A stretch of DNA of 64,000 bases, from positions 13,157,156-13,221,155 of the forward strand of contig JAJEKV010000039.1 in NCBI GenBank assembly GCA_021234155.1, written 5' to 3'. The notes beneath the pieces were generated by a model, which did not search any database, had not been told where the DNA came from, and saw only the letters and a list, made by a program, of their open reading frames with translations. Shown piece after piece: positions 11,155 through 20,876 of this stretch. The DNA is from Isoetes taiwanensis (taxonomy: Eukaryota; Streptophyta; Lycopodiopsida; Isoetales; Isoetaceae). Both the position numbers and the translations under genes were made by a program. How positions within the stretch are numbered: the stretch's first letter is position 1; each line of letters opens with the position of its first letter.

Positions 11155-12012
11155 TCAGTGTCTGTTCCAGTGTCGTTCTTCAACCAGCAGATAATCCACC
11201 ACACTGGAGCCGCCCCCTTGGTTCTCCTGTCTACAAATGCAGCAGCTGGAAGATGGCCATTGTGCCAACCCATTACAAATAACTAGGTCAAAGATACTAC
11301 CCAACAACAACAACTGCCTGCCATAGCACAAAATATGGTTGTCGTCTGATATCCTTGACCAAGCCACCTCTGCGGGGTTCAACTGCAAGACGTCCTCTGC
11401 CAGGGGCTCAAATTTTGGGACCTGCTCGGCTCCTGTGCGTGCATTAAAGTCGCCAAGCAACATAACCTTGCCCAACTGTTTGTGTTGCTGTATGTCATCA
11501 TATAGATCGACATAGGGCTCCAATCTACCCACATCCAAATGAGTGTTATAAAAGTTGCTCTCGGCATGTGGAAAATAGCATGCTGCTATGAAGAGAATGC
11601 TGCCGCTGTCATGCTGCACGCGCACCCATAAGTAGCGATTGTACCTGTCTGTTTTGTGCAACGAGACTGAGTGCCCCAAGGTTGCACGGTAGTAGCAGGC
11701 AACCCCGCCATGCCCTCGCTTGCCTGTGCACTCATTGAACACCGAGAAATGTAGATAGCCTGGGAGGTTCGGCATTCTGTGCCCTGCATGTTCCCTCATT
11801 TCCATGAGGAAAATGAGATACCATCCGGAGGCACAGTTCCTATTTGTTGGCATTTGATGTAGACGCTCGATGATCTGTTTCGCTTCTGTGGGGGCAAGCG
11901 GTGTGCCGAAAGCAAAGCGATTCTTGCAGGAGGCGGTTGTAGCAAATGGAGGCGGAGGTGCGAGGGGGTATTGGTGGCGATGCCTAGTGGCGGCAGCTAG
12001 TGTCCTGACCAA
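11155..12012 (-). pseudogene. LINE L1 apurinic-type endonuclease, N-terminally damaged
   Basis: The longest open frame of the element, 285 codons. It carries GHGGVACYYRATLGHSV, VMLLGDFNARTGAE (the conserved GDFN of exo/endonuclease/phosphatase folds), IFDLVICNGL and SSVVDYLLVEE. The N-terminal block with the metal-binding Asn, which reads RVVSWNCRGFLG in copy L2 near 28060, is missing: about 75 bp are deleted between the homologues of CASG and WYLIFLMEM. The first 60 residues of the open frame come from a duplicated upstream segment, not from true endonuclease. Confidence 0.85.
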
Positions 12013-12235
12013 GGGAAGCCCCGACGGTTCAAAGATACCATCCCGGAGGCACAGCCCTATTTGTTGGCATTTGATGTAGACGCCGATGATCCGCTTCCTG
12101 CGGGGGAGCGGTGTCGGGCGGCGCTGGCGAGCGATTCGCGAGAGCGATTATAGCGGCCGGGGCGGGAGGTACGATGAGGGGTATTGGTGGCGTGCGTGCT
12201 AGTGGCGGCGGCTTGGGCGCGTGCATCGGTGACCT
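11820..12235. repeat. ~215-bp tandem duplication inside LINE L1
   Basis: The segment starting at 11820 (agataccatccggaggcaca) is repeated from about 12033 (agataccatcccggaggcac), including the gtattggtggcg word near its end. The duplicated part is the junction between ORF1 and the endonuclease. The two units differ at many sites, so the duplication is not recent. Confidence 0.75.
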
Positions 12236-13038
12236 CGGCAGACGCCAGCCTAAAAATCGCGGCTTACTTGCCCCGGACCCCCTGCGGCACCCCTCGATGG
12301 CCGGACGTCCTCGACTTGAGCAGCCTCTGCCGTGCCGGACTCTTGTTGCATCGAGTAAGATCCTCAGTCGAATATACTGGTAGTCCCCTTCAATTGCCTA
12401 CTCGATGTGAATTGCCTCCCTTTTCGCATATGCGCGCAATCGCGAAAGTGACAACGCGAGGCGATCATCGCGTTGAGCCCCAAGGCGGCTTGCTCGAACA
12501 ATGTGCACTGTAGTCCGAAATGGCATGCGAGATAGGATCTGATCCTGGATGCACTTGGTGAGATCCTCTCCTGCCTCCTCCGAGAGTCCACATACCACCA
12601 CATTATGACGTCGGCGGCCCTGCTCCTGCTGCTCACTAAGTCACGGGGCAACATTAGCTTGTCCCAGCAGGTGATGCATGTGGTCTAGAGTGTGTGGGTT
12701 GTTCACAGCAAGGGCGGTGTGGTGTGCGAGATGGAGCAGGTGGTGTCTGTCTACCTGTTTGGCGACTTGTGGGCTGTGGGGCATGTGTGCTTGTCCGCCC
12801 CCCGTGTTGGCGGGCCTCTGGCCGCTCGAGCCGGGAGCCTAGCTCTGTGGAAATCTCTGGCGCCAAACTCATTCGGTACACCGGCCAGTAATTGTTCATG
12901 GACCTCGGCATGGAGGCCCCTGCCCTGCTGGGTAATTGTTGCTCGGAGCTCCTATATCACCTGATCTTGTGTCTCAGCCCTACTCTGTAGGGTTCTTAGC
13001 TTTGCCCGGGCCGGGCTCAAGGCTCCCGGACGTTCAGA

Positions 13039-13665
13039 TTATGGTGGTAGACCCCTCAGCTTCTGACTTAGGCGGGAGATAGTTGCCACTGTATCTTGGT
13101 CAACACCCTGCTTGTCCCGTGCCATAATCTCTATGGTGGTGAGGAGGGAATCCACGCGAGCTTGCAAGTCAGCAAGGCTCTGCTTATCCTGCTGCCTCTC
13201 AAAGTGTGCCAAGCGAAGCCCGTCTTCTAACTGCTGCATGCGGGTCCCCATCTCTGCAATCCGTTGCCTTTTCGCTGCCAACTGTTTTTTGAGCACGTGG
13301 GACGCTGAAGATTGTATCTCTGCTGCCAGTCCTGCAATCCGGGTTCTGTTGCTCTCAATCTCTTCCTCCATTTGCTTCATGGCCCTCGTCTGCGCCTGTG
13401 TCGGGCTTGAGCAGCCTTCATCCATCTCCCGGGTCAATCTCATAGATTGGGCCTTCTCCTGGGCCTCTCTCCTCATGGAAGAGGTTTCTCCCTTGCCCTT
13501 GTTATCCGACCGGGGCCGTTTTCGCGGTGGTCCCTCCCCCTGGTTCTCCTGTGGACTGGGCTGGGGCCGGGCTGGACTGGGCCGGGGGCTGGGGCTGGGG
13601 AATGACTCCCTCTAAATGGAGGTCTGGGCAAGGGGATACAGAAGCGGCCATGAGGTTGTATGGTA
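13039..13665 (-). pseudogene. LINE L1 ORF1 (proline-rich N terminus plus coiled coil)
   Basis: Starts near the minus-strand ATG at about 13652 (MAASVSPCPD), passes through a Pro/Gln/Ala-rich stretch, then needs one frame change to reach GEGPPRKRPRSDNKGKGETSS and a 145-codon open part. That part is rich in Glu, Lys, Gln and Leu with heptad spacing (KQLAAKRQRIAEMGTRMQQL), a long coiled coil as expected for a LINE ORF1 RNA-binding protein. The segment GEGPP-KRSRS...SSMKKEA in copy L2 at about 26480-26560 matches it, which establishes homology of the two 5' regions. Confidence 0.7.
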
Positions 13666-13669
13666 TGGA

Positions 13670-14152
13670 AGGGGATTAGAGAGCTAAAGGGCTATTAAGA
13701 ATTGAGAAATGTTTAGGAAACATAAACGATGCCCCCCCTCGGTTGGTTGGCCTGGGGGTTGAAGGGAGGTTCATTCCGCCATGCCGGAATTCTTTTGGGA
13801 TGGGCTTGCCTCAAAGCAAGGCCAGACACCAAGTTTCATAGACATTATCAAGATAAATCAAGTTACACCAAGTCCGAGTACTCTGGCTCCAGCTCCACAA
13901 TTCGTCGTTGTTGTAGGAGGAGGATGGTGTGACGATCATTTGTAAAAGATAGTTGCACGAGATAGAGTTTGAACTTATAACTTTTTAATTGGAAGCCATA
14001 TATCTTTGTACAATGAAGCTATCTATATATCTTGCTAATATTGCCTTGCATCTTTCTCATAAGCATATCAATTTCCAGGAGGTTCTGGATTCCAAAACCT
14101 AGGTGCATGTGAGATATTTGGCACGATTTCATTTGTTGTAGTGGTGCGATCT
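13670..14152. other. Intergenic between LINE L1 and TRIM element
   Basis: No gene seen. A short C/G-rich patch at 13728-13770 may still belong to the LINE 5' UTR. The rest is AT-rich and ends at the TRIM target duplication. Confidence 0.4.
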
Positions 14153-14838
14153 TGTAACGTTCCTAACCGAGACATGCCCTTAACAAACTAGGAAAAACCG
14201 TCTAGACGTTTATGAGCAAACCCCATTTATCGATCTCCAACATGCCCTTAACGAACTGGGGAAAACCGTCTAGACGTTTATGAGCAGTCGCTTCTACCCA
14301 TTTATGCCGGTATCTCGGGAACGCCCCACAGGCACATTCAAGATTGAATACTCGAGTGATCTACCATGGGCTTGTTACATTTATGCCGGTATCTCCAACA
14401 TGCCGTTAACGAACTGGGGAAAACCGGCTAGACGTTTATGAGTAGTCGCTTCTACCCATTTATGCCGGTATCTCGGGAACGCCCCACAGGCACATTCAAG
14501 GATTGAATACTCGAGTGATCTACCATGGGCCCGTTACAGTCTCTCCCACTAGAACTATGCTCGTCCTCAGAGCATCCAAGACTATACCATGTGACAATGA
14601 TTACCAAGTCTTTACAAATTACCCATGCATATAGGCACCTATGGAGACTCGAACTCGAGACTTGCTCTGATACCAACTGTAACGTTCCTAACCAACATGC
14701 CCATAACCAACTGGGCAAAACCATCTAGACGTTTATGAGTTCGCTTCTAGCCATTTATGCCGGTGTTTCGGGAACGCCCCACACGCACATTCAAGGATCG
14801 AATACTCGAGCGATCTACCATGGGCCCGTTATAGATCT
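14148..14838 (-). mobile_element. TRIM-type miniature LTR retrotransposon with 5-bp target duplication
   Basis: The element spans 14153-14833 and is flanked on both sides by gatct (14148-14152 and 14834-14838). On the minus strand the 5' LTR is 14678-14833 (156 bp). Two bases further in is a primer-binding site TGGTATCAGAGC (14664-14675), the complement of the 3' end of initiator Met-tRNA. The internal region is only 139 bp (14539-14677), ends with a purine-rich tract (AGTGGGAGAGAC) and has no coding capacity. The 3' LTR (14153-14538) begins TGTAACGG and is enlarged by internal duplications. These are the defining features of TRIM elements: short LTRs, tRNA-Met site, purine tract and no genes. 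Confidence 0.9.
14153..14538 (-). repeat. Amplified 3' LTR of the TRIM element
   Basis: The unit around aacatgcccttaacgaactg ... cgtctagacgtttatgag occurs three times here (from about 14170, 14238 and 14396), and the unit around catttatgccggtatctcgg ... gatctaccatgggc twice, whereas the partner LTR at 14678-14833 has each once. The outer ends TGTAACG and CGTTACA are intact, so the growth happened inside the LTR by unequal exchange or slippage. Confidence 0.85.
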
Positions 14839-16424
14839 TGATCATCAGTCTAGGTTTATATAAAGACGTTTCATTCTTGTCAAACCATTCCGGTTCAATG
14901 CCAGTATTGAGTATTTTAGGCATCTGTTTCATGTTCTTGCTTGTCTTCGGGCTATTGTATTCATGATTCCTGATTATATATCAGAGTTTTACATATTTCT
15001 TGCATATTTTCAAGTATTTATACGTATCTATTTTTTAAATTTGGTTTTTCCGGTTTAGAGAAAAACTTTTTTGGATTTTGTTTTTAACTGATTTCCTAAG
15101 GTTTTGGGGCTTCTGAATGCCGGGAAAAAAACCCGATTATCCAAAAATCGAGAGAAAGCGCAAGATTTTTTTTTCCCATGTGATTTTGGTTTTGGTTCCG
15201 ATGTTTTCGATCTCTTCCTATTCTTACCCGATTCCACTTGGCGATTGATTGCATGCGATGATTGCTCAAAGCTCAAGGTTTCTCACCTCACAAAGACCTC
15301 TGTGCAACATGATCTCCCAGTTCTCTCAGGGGATAACATATTGTTTTTCGATTGTAAGTCGCCGATCTTTCTTGCGTTTTTATATCCTTTAGTTCTTCTT
15401 TTCATGAGTATGATCATCATCTAAGAGCTCTGTGTCTAGGTTTGACGCCATGCAGGAGAACTTATTATGCAATGAACAGTTTTGTATAAATTTCTGAAAT
15501 GTCTCGAGGATTTTGATGGCAGTTTCGATGGGTTAGAGGATGGGTGGAATAAAATCATGTCTATTTGTCATGCGACCTGAAAATTGAAAGCATGGCAACC
15601 CTGGTGATGGTAACCCGTCCAACCCAAGCATCTCGATTTGTCTGTGATGGAATAAGTATGGCTCACCCTCAAGCTGCAATAATTGCTGGAGCTTGGTGGA
15701 ATTGTTGCTATAGTATACTGCTGGCAGGCAAGCATGTAAGATATCTGATCACTTCCGTTGGCACTCTTGGGCAAGCATTTCTTTCTCAAAATGATTGACG
15801 TCCATGCTCTTTTATAGGTTTTGGAGGTTTGTTTGTGGGCAAAGGTTTCCAGTCTGGGAGCTCCATGAATAGCAGAGGTATGTGGCTTGCCAGAAATCTA
15901 AGATACTTGAAATTTTGAGTAGGTTTATGTCTTCCCGTTGCAACCAAGCATCTACAATACATTTCTTCTCCGTTATTGTCTTGCTGCTCGCTTGGCTAAT
16001 GATTATCATGCATTGCATGAAGCCAGACATAAAAGCATGTCTTTGCACATGCAGAAATAGGACTACGGAAACTTATGCCATATCAATCTTGGCTCTCTTA
16101 AGTTTTTCTTCTTTTCTCTATGGTTCTTTTTGCAAGTTGTTGCTGCTCGATGAAACAACTACATCTTTTGCTGCCTTTTGGAGGTGCTTTATGTTCAGCT
16201 ATGGTTAGATCTACACTCTGACAATGATTAGCTATTACAAATATGTTTTGATAAGTACATTTTTAGGTCTAAGGCATGAATATTAATCAGACTCTTAGGA
16301 GTCAAGACATGTATGCCAGTATACTTTCATCATGGCATGCTCCTTTTCAATTGCTATGTATGCAGGCTGCTGTTTTGCGATATTTTGAAAAAGATTAGAC
16401 TTGCTACAAGCGGACTGAAGGGAT
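14834..16424. other. Intergenic, exon-like fragments only
   Basis: AT-rich sequence. Around 15100-15350 there is a plus-strand open stretch ending at a GTAAGT-like donor (15355), and at 15560-15800 another open stretch; neither shows a known domain. I report no gene here. Confidence 0.4.
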
Positions 16425-16690
16425 TTGGAGATACAAGAAGTGAGTTCACAGTTATGTTCTGTACTGTTCGCATTTTTAAGCATTGTGGTTTTGGTCCATG
16501 GGTGGTGCAATGTAGACCCGTCAGACTTTTATAGGAAGAAGGTCAAGATAAAGCCGCAATGCCATTGCCAATATGATTGTACTTGGGGAAGCCTATGTGA
16601 AACGCATGTTGAATGCACATGCATAAACCAATGTTCAGACAAAGGAGAATGTACTAAAGGATTTTGTTACCTAAGCAGCCAAAGGGCTTT
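16425..16690 (+). pseudogene. ExAD-like exostosin N-terminal exon (signal/TM plus EGF-like), fragment
   Basis: From the ATG at 16425 the frame reads a hydrophobic segment LCSVLFAFLSIVVLVHG, then a Cys-rich part: CHCQYDCTWGSLCE followed by VECTCINQCSDKGECTKGFC. The spacing C-x-C-x3-D...W-x2-CE...C-INQCS-G-C-GFC resembles the EGF-like N terminus of plant GT47 exostosin proteins of the ExAD type (extensin arabinosyltransferase). The EGF module should go on with a further Cys pair and then the exostosin catalytic domain. Instead the frame runs into unrelated sequence, and I see no catalytic exon before the TPS relic at 17.4 kb. Probably a gene fragment; a distant downstream exon is not excluded. 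Confidence 0.5.
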
Positions 16691-17427
16691 GCAGCAATGC
16701 ATGTCAGAGCTTAGGAGATTGGAAAGGCTTTTTTCAAATCGAGAGTTTGGGATAACCCAAATCCGGCTTTCTGATGCAAATTTGATCTTTTGCAATCACA
16801 ATAGTTGTTGCTTTCTTCTACAGATATTTTGGAGCATGGAGCATGGATTCAGAGATCCAGCTGTGATTTGTGATATGGCTCTATATGAGCTTCGATTTTT
16901 GGCAATCAGATGGCCATGACTTAGACTAGATTTATCTAAATAGTGATTTTCGTCAAGGCTTCTTCTTGTGTTTGCATGGAGGTTTATCTGTGCAACGACA
17001 ACCTCAGGTGTTTTCACCAGGTAAATGCAAGTATTCCCATACGTATCCTTTTCCTTTTTTTTTTTTGTTGTTAGAGTCTGATGTTGCCTTCGATTTTACA
17101 CAAGATTAGGCACAGATGTTTTATAATCTTCCTGAACCTTTTTTGAAAACATTTGTTCCAATCTCATGTAGAATATATTGGAAATTCAACTTTATGTGCT
17201 CAATGGATTTCTTTGCTTATTTTAATGCTTTCCTTGCAGATGTGCAGCCTTCCAAGGATCTTCACATGCTCCCTGTAAGTGGTATCTTGGCGCACAAAGA
17301 TTTCTTCATTTCTTTGTTGCTTTGGTAGAGTGATACAAATTCAAATTATTTTGGTAGTTTCCTTTTATTCTCTAATTCCTTCCTATGTAGCCCGCATTTA
17401 CTATTAAAGATGATATATTCGCGCTGA

Positions 17428-18452
17428 ACCTTTGATTACGCCAGGCATTTTCTTTCTTGCTGCAGCAGAATGCTGGGGTTGAAATATGAGTCAAAGAGGG
17501 GCTATATTGGATTACAGTATTATGGACGCACTGTCGGGATCAAGATAATGCCTGTTGGTATTCACATGGGTCAGCTTTGGGCCAGAATGAGGCTGGACAC
17601 AACTGCAAAGAGGATATCTGAACTGAAAGGATTGTATGATGGCAAAATAGTCTTGCTTGGGGTGGATGATATGGATCTATTCAAGGGCATTGGGTTGAAA
17701 TTCTTGGCTATGGAAGAGCTCTTAAGATAGCATCCTGAATTGAGAGGAAAGGTAGTTATGGTACAAATAGCAAATCCTGCTAGAGCTAGAGGTAGAGATG
17801 TGGCTGAAGTTCAGCAAGAGGCATATACCTGGCAAAGAGAGTGAATGAAGAGTTTGGATGGGATGGGTATCAGCCTGTTGTGTTGCTTGAAGGGAATGTT
17901 CCTCTTTATGAGAGAATAGCCTACTACACAATTGCAGAATGTTGTGTGGTGATTGCAGTGAGGGATGGAATGAATTTAATTCCATATGAGTATATTGTTT
18001 GTAGACAAGGGTTAATTGATGACACGGAAGATGCTCGGACATCTGAAAGCATTGGAAAACAAAGCATGCTGGTCATTTCAGAGTTTATAGGATGCTCTCC
18101 CTCACTCAGCGGTGCCATAAGAGTTAACCCCTGGAATGTGGAGGCATTAGCTGATGCATTAAATACTGCAATTGTCATGCCAGAATCAGAGAAGCAGGCA
18201 AGGCATGAAAAGCATTATAAGTATGTGAGTTCTCACGATGTTGGGTATTGGGCACAAAGCTTTGTTGGGGAGTTGCAAAGAACATGCAAGGATCATGCAA
18301 GACGCCTTTGTTATGGTATGGGATTTGGCCTTGGCTTTAGAATTGTTGCTTTGGCCCCAAATTTTAGGAGGCTGTCAGTCGAACATGCAGTCTGTGCCTA
18401 TAGGAGGAGCTCTATTAGAGTTATACTGCTTGATTATGATAGGAATATGTAG
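17428..18452 (+). pseudogene. Class II trehalose-phosphate synthase pseudogene (GT20 part only)
   Basis: The plus strand reads the second half of a GT20 synthase domain: TFDYARHFLSCCSRMLGL, GYIGLQYYGRTVGIKIMPVG, KIVLLGVDDMDLFKGIGLK, VVMVQIANPARARG, IAYYTIAECCVV-AVRDGMNL-PYEYIVCRQG, MLVISEFIGCSPSLSGAIRV and a final RVILLDYD. This matches plant class II TPS proteins. Lesions seen: an in-frame TAG at 17728-17730, a frameshift near 17825 between the residues before LAKRVNEEFG and the preceding frame, and loss of the DGT that follows LDYD in the phosphatase start (a stop comes at 18450). The N-terminal half of the synthase and the whole C-terminal phosphatase-like domain are absent. Class II TPS genes usually carry this region in one large exon, which fits the intron-free stretch. 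Confidence 0.85.
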
Positions 18453-19154
18453 CATAATAACAGGGGTTTTTTTTGTGTTTTTGTACGCTTTTCACAAAGG
18501 TTTTCCTAAGATTTCATGGCGTATTCGAATGGATGTACTAATGCGTACATCTAGAGTGCACCATTTCTTAGTCGTTGATTTAGCTTTTTTTTTTTCAATG
18601 GTCCAACATCCAAGGGCTCACAACAAAAGCCCTCTTTTTATTTTAGGGGCTGAACATGCAAGCCTCGTGGATAGCATTTCAGGGCATTCTTGCAAAAAAT
18701 TAATGTTCTTGTGATCAGAGTGGAAACAGATTTGGATCTGTGTTTGTTGCCTGAATGTGTATGTGTTTTGTTTGGTGATTGCATCTCCAAGCTTTGGCTT
18801 CAGTCTTGGGGAAACATTATAAGAGTTATAGGTCTGGCAGGGGTATATCAAATATATTCAGCCATATCTGGAGCTTTTAAGAGGAGTGGCGGGCAGTGCT
18901 TACACAGGAGCAATTTCGCAACTTAAGGAAGAAAGGAACCGAGTAAGTAAAGTTCGTTTATTCTTGTTAAATATTCTTGTGGAAACAAATAGAAACCCTA
19001 GCCATAGTTGCGTTGCCGGTGACATGATGATCGAATCATCTCCACGGCATTGTTTTTACGATGCCTTGTATTCTTTGCATGATTTTATTCACACTTATTC
19101 TGGATTTAAATTTGAATGCAATATTTGGTATTGGTACACGGTTTCAACACAATC

Positions 19155-19400
19155 GGGGGCCTCGCATGGCGAGGCCCGATGACGGGCTGGTAGGGCGGGC
19201 TGCACAATTTCCTCAATTTGCGGCCCGATCCGAAAAAGGTTTTCCACAACCGACATGATGCTCTCTTGCCCATTTCGTTCTCGACTTCTCAAACTTCTCA
19301 TTCGTTCGCGGTAAAACTCTTTAGCAACCCGGAAGAGTATTCTTTCGGGTATTTTGAATTCTCTTCGCAAACCCCCTTCTTGTTGGATTTCCATTTGAGC
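19155..19400. other. GC-richer island with a perfect-arm hairpin
   Basis: A 245-bp stretch clearly richer in G+C than its surroundings. It starts with a hairpin in which GCCTCGC and GCGAGGC flank ATG, with outer ATCGGG / CCCGAT also pairing (19153-19180). A minus-strand open stretch (19095-19394) has no recognisable domain. It may be a small inserted element. Confidence 0.35.
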
Positions 19401-20389
19401 CGGCCTTGACTTTCTACCGTTTTCTTATATGCCTATCAATCTCACGAAGGTTTCTAAAACTTGCAGATATGGAGTCCATGATTCTGCCAGTTCGCAGGCC
19501 TCTTTGTTTTATGCAGAGGCATCAATGATGAGATAAAATATTGCTCCATCTAAATAGTAAGCCACAGCTTTATTTGTAGATCCGGCAAATGTACTCTTCA
19601 TCTGCTGCCTGGGAGTTTTGGATGATATTATACGAAGGTTATGTACTTCATGTGGCAGCTTTTAGTTGGGCTATGTGATCCAGCTTGCTTGAGTTTCTCC
19701 TATTTCGGTGTCCCCTGGTCTAGAACAAAGTTTGGGGACTTACTATAGCTGAGTTCAGATTCTGAGATGGAAAGCAAACGGTTTGAGGGTTTTATTTCAG
19801 ATGAAATTTTGGAATGTGTATTTGAAGGATGGAGACAATATTTCAATCTATGGCTGATGGAGACAATATCTCAATCTATGGCTGCTGATAAAAAATGCTG
19901 CTTTACATGAAGCGAAGCGGATAACCTGGAGACCCTTTGTTGCCATTACACAGTGAAATTAGTTTGAGGTTTGAAATTAGTTTGTCTTTGGTGTGTAACT
20001 TGAAGACAGAAGAAGGATGTATAGTAGTTATTGCTAATCTTTGACCCATTTTCATAATTTGTGCAAATATGGAGCATTTTGGACCAAAAGGTATACTCCA
20101 AGTTTCAATAGTTTTGTGGATATAATCTATGAAAATACAGTACTTTGTTTCGATGTCGGAGATCCTGGACCTACGCTACATATTTCTAAGGAACTCAAGA
20201 AGGCAGTTCCAGTCGTGCTATATACTCCTTGGATGGCCATTTGTGGATTTCAAATGTTAGAACTATTTCCAGCTAAAAATGCATTGTATTAAATGAAAAT
20301 GTAGTGTAATGTCCTTGATGTTTTATATAATCTCTTCAATTAATAATTAATATTTACGCCCTTGTTGTTTATCTGTTTTTCTTTTGTTA

Positions 20390-20876
20390 GGGCCCGAAGG
20401 GCCCAAAATTTTTTTTGATATAACAACCAACACATAATTACCATTAACATTATTAACAAAAATCATTACATTCAATGCATTTAAATTAAAATCCCCCTGA
20501 AACCCCCTTTGGTTTGGGTGCATATTCACATGGGGGGTGACGTAGGGCAGCGAGAGCCCTGTAATTATGTTTTGCACGTACAAAATCAACACCATATAGT
20601 ATATTGCTTGAAATCTTATAGTATTTTGCAAATCTTGTTATCTGAAGATAACAAATTCTATACATCCATACCCCACAAGCGAGGAACTTTGTATGCGGTG
20701 TAGATTAAGGAATAAGGGGTGAATATGCCTATCCAACAGCTCTCGTTGCCCGGAGTCACCCCCCGTGTGAATATGCACCCAAACCAAAGGGGGTTTCAGG
20801 GGGATTTTAATTTAAATGCATTGAATGTAATGATTTTTGTTAATAATGTTAATGGTAATTATGTGTTGGTTGTTAT
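20390..20876 (+). mobile_element. Fold-back (long-TIR) element, copy 1
   Basis: Long terminal inverted repeats: the left arm from 20420 (ataacaaccaacacataatt) pairs with the right arm ending at 20876 (aattatgtgttggttgttat). Pairing continues inward through the gggtgcatattcacatgggg segment and its complement, over about 130 bp per arm. The unique centre is about 190 bp. Just left of the arm is a GC hairpin GGGCCCGAAGGGCCC (20390-20404) followed by AAAA and a T run, a feature shared with copy 2. No coding sequence. I could not find a convincing target duplication. Confidence 0.8.

Larger units (their letters stand above)
8479..13665 (-). mobile_element. LINE copy L1, near full-length, inactive
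   Basis: A 5.2-kb non-LTR retrotransposon on the minus strand. In element order: ORF1 with proline-rich and coiled-coil parts (about 13665-13039), an endonuclease (12012-11155), a reverse transcriptase spread over several frames (about 11119-9480), a C-terminal Cys/His region (about 9090-8890), then a 3' UTR ending in the conserved terminal block at about 8527-8571. It closes with a microsatellite tail, (AGAAT)n on the plus strand at 8482-8533. Its homologue at 26.4-31.6 kb lies in the opposite orientation. Frameshifts throughout, an endonuclease deletion and a damaged RT active site show it is dead. The 5' boundary is approximate. Confidence 0.88.

Noticed and set aside
14660-14680. tRNA gene at the gctctgatacca motif
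   Set aside because: Only the 12-base 3'-end complement is present, with no cloverleaf. It is the retrotransposon primer-binding site.
17116-17328. Additional exon linking the EGF exon to the TPS relic
   Set aside because: The short stretch between the AG at 17239 and the GT near 17275 has exon-like borders but no match to either family.
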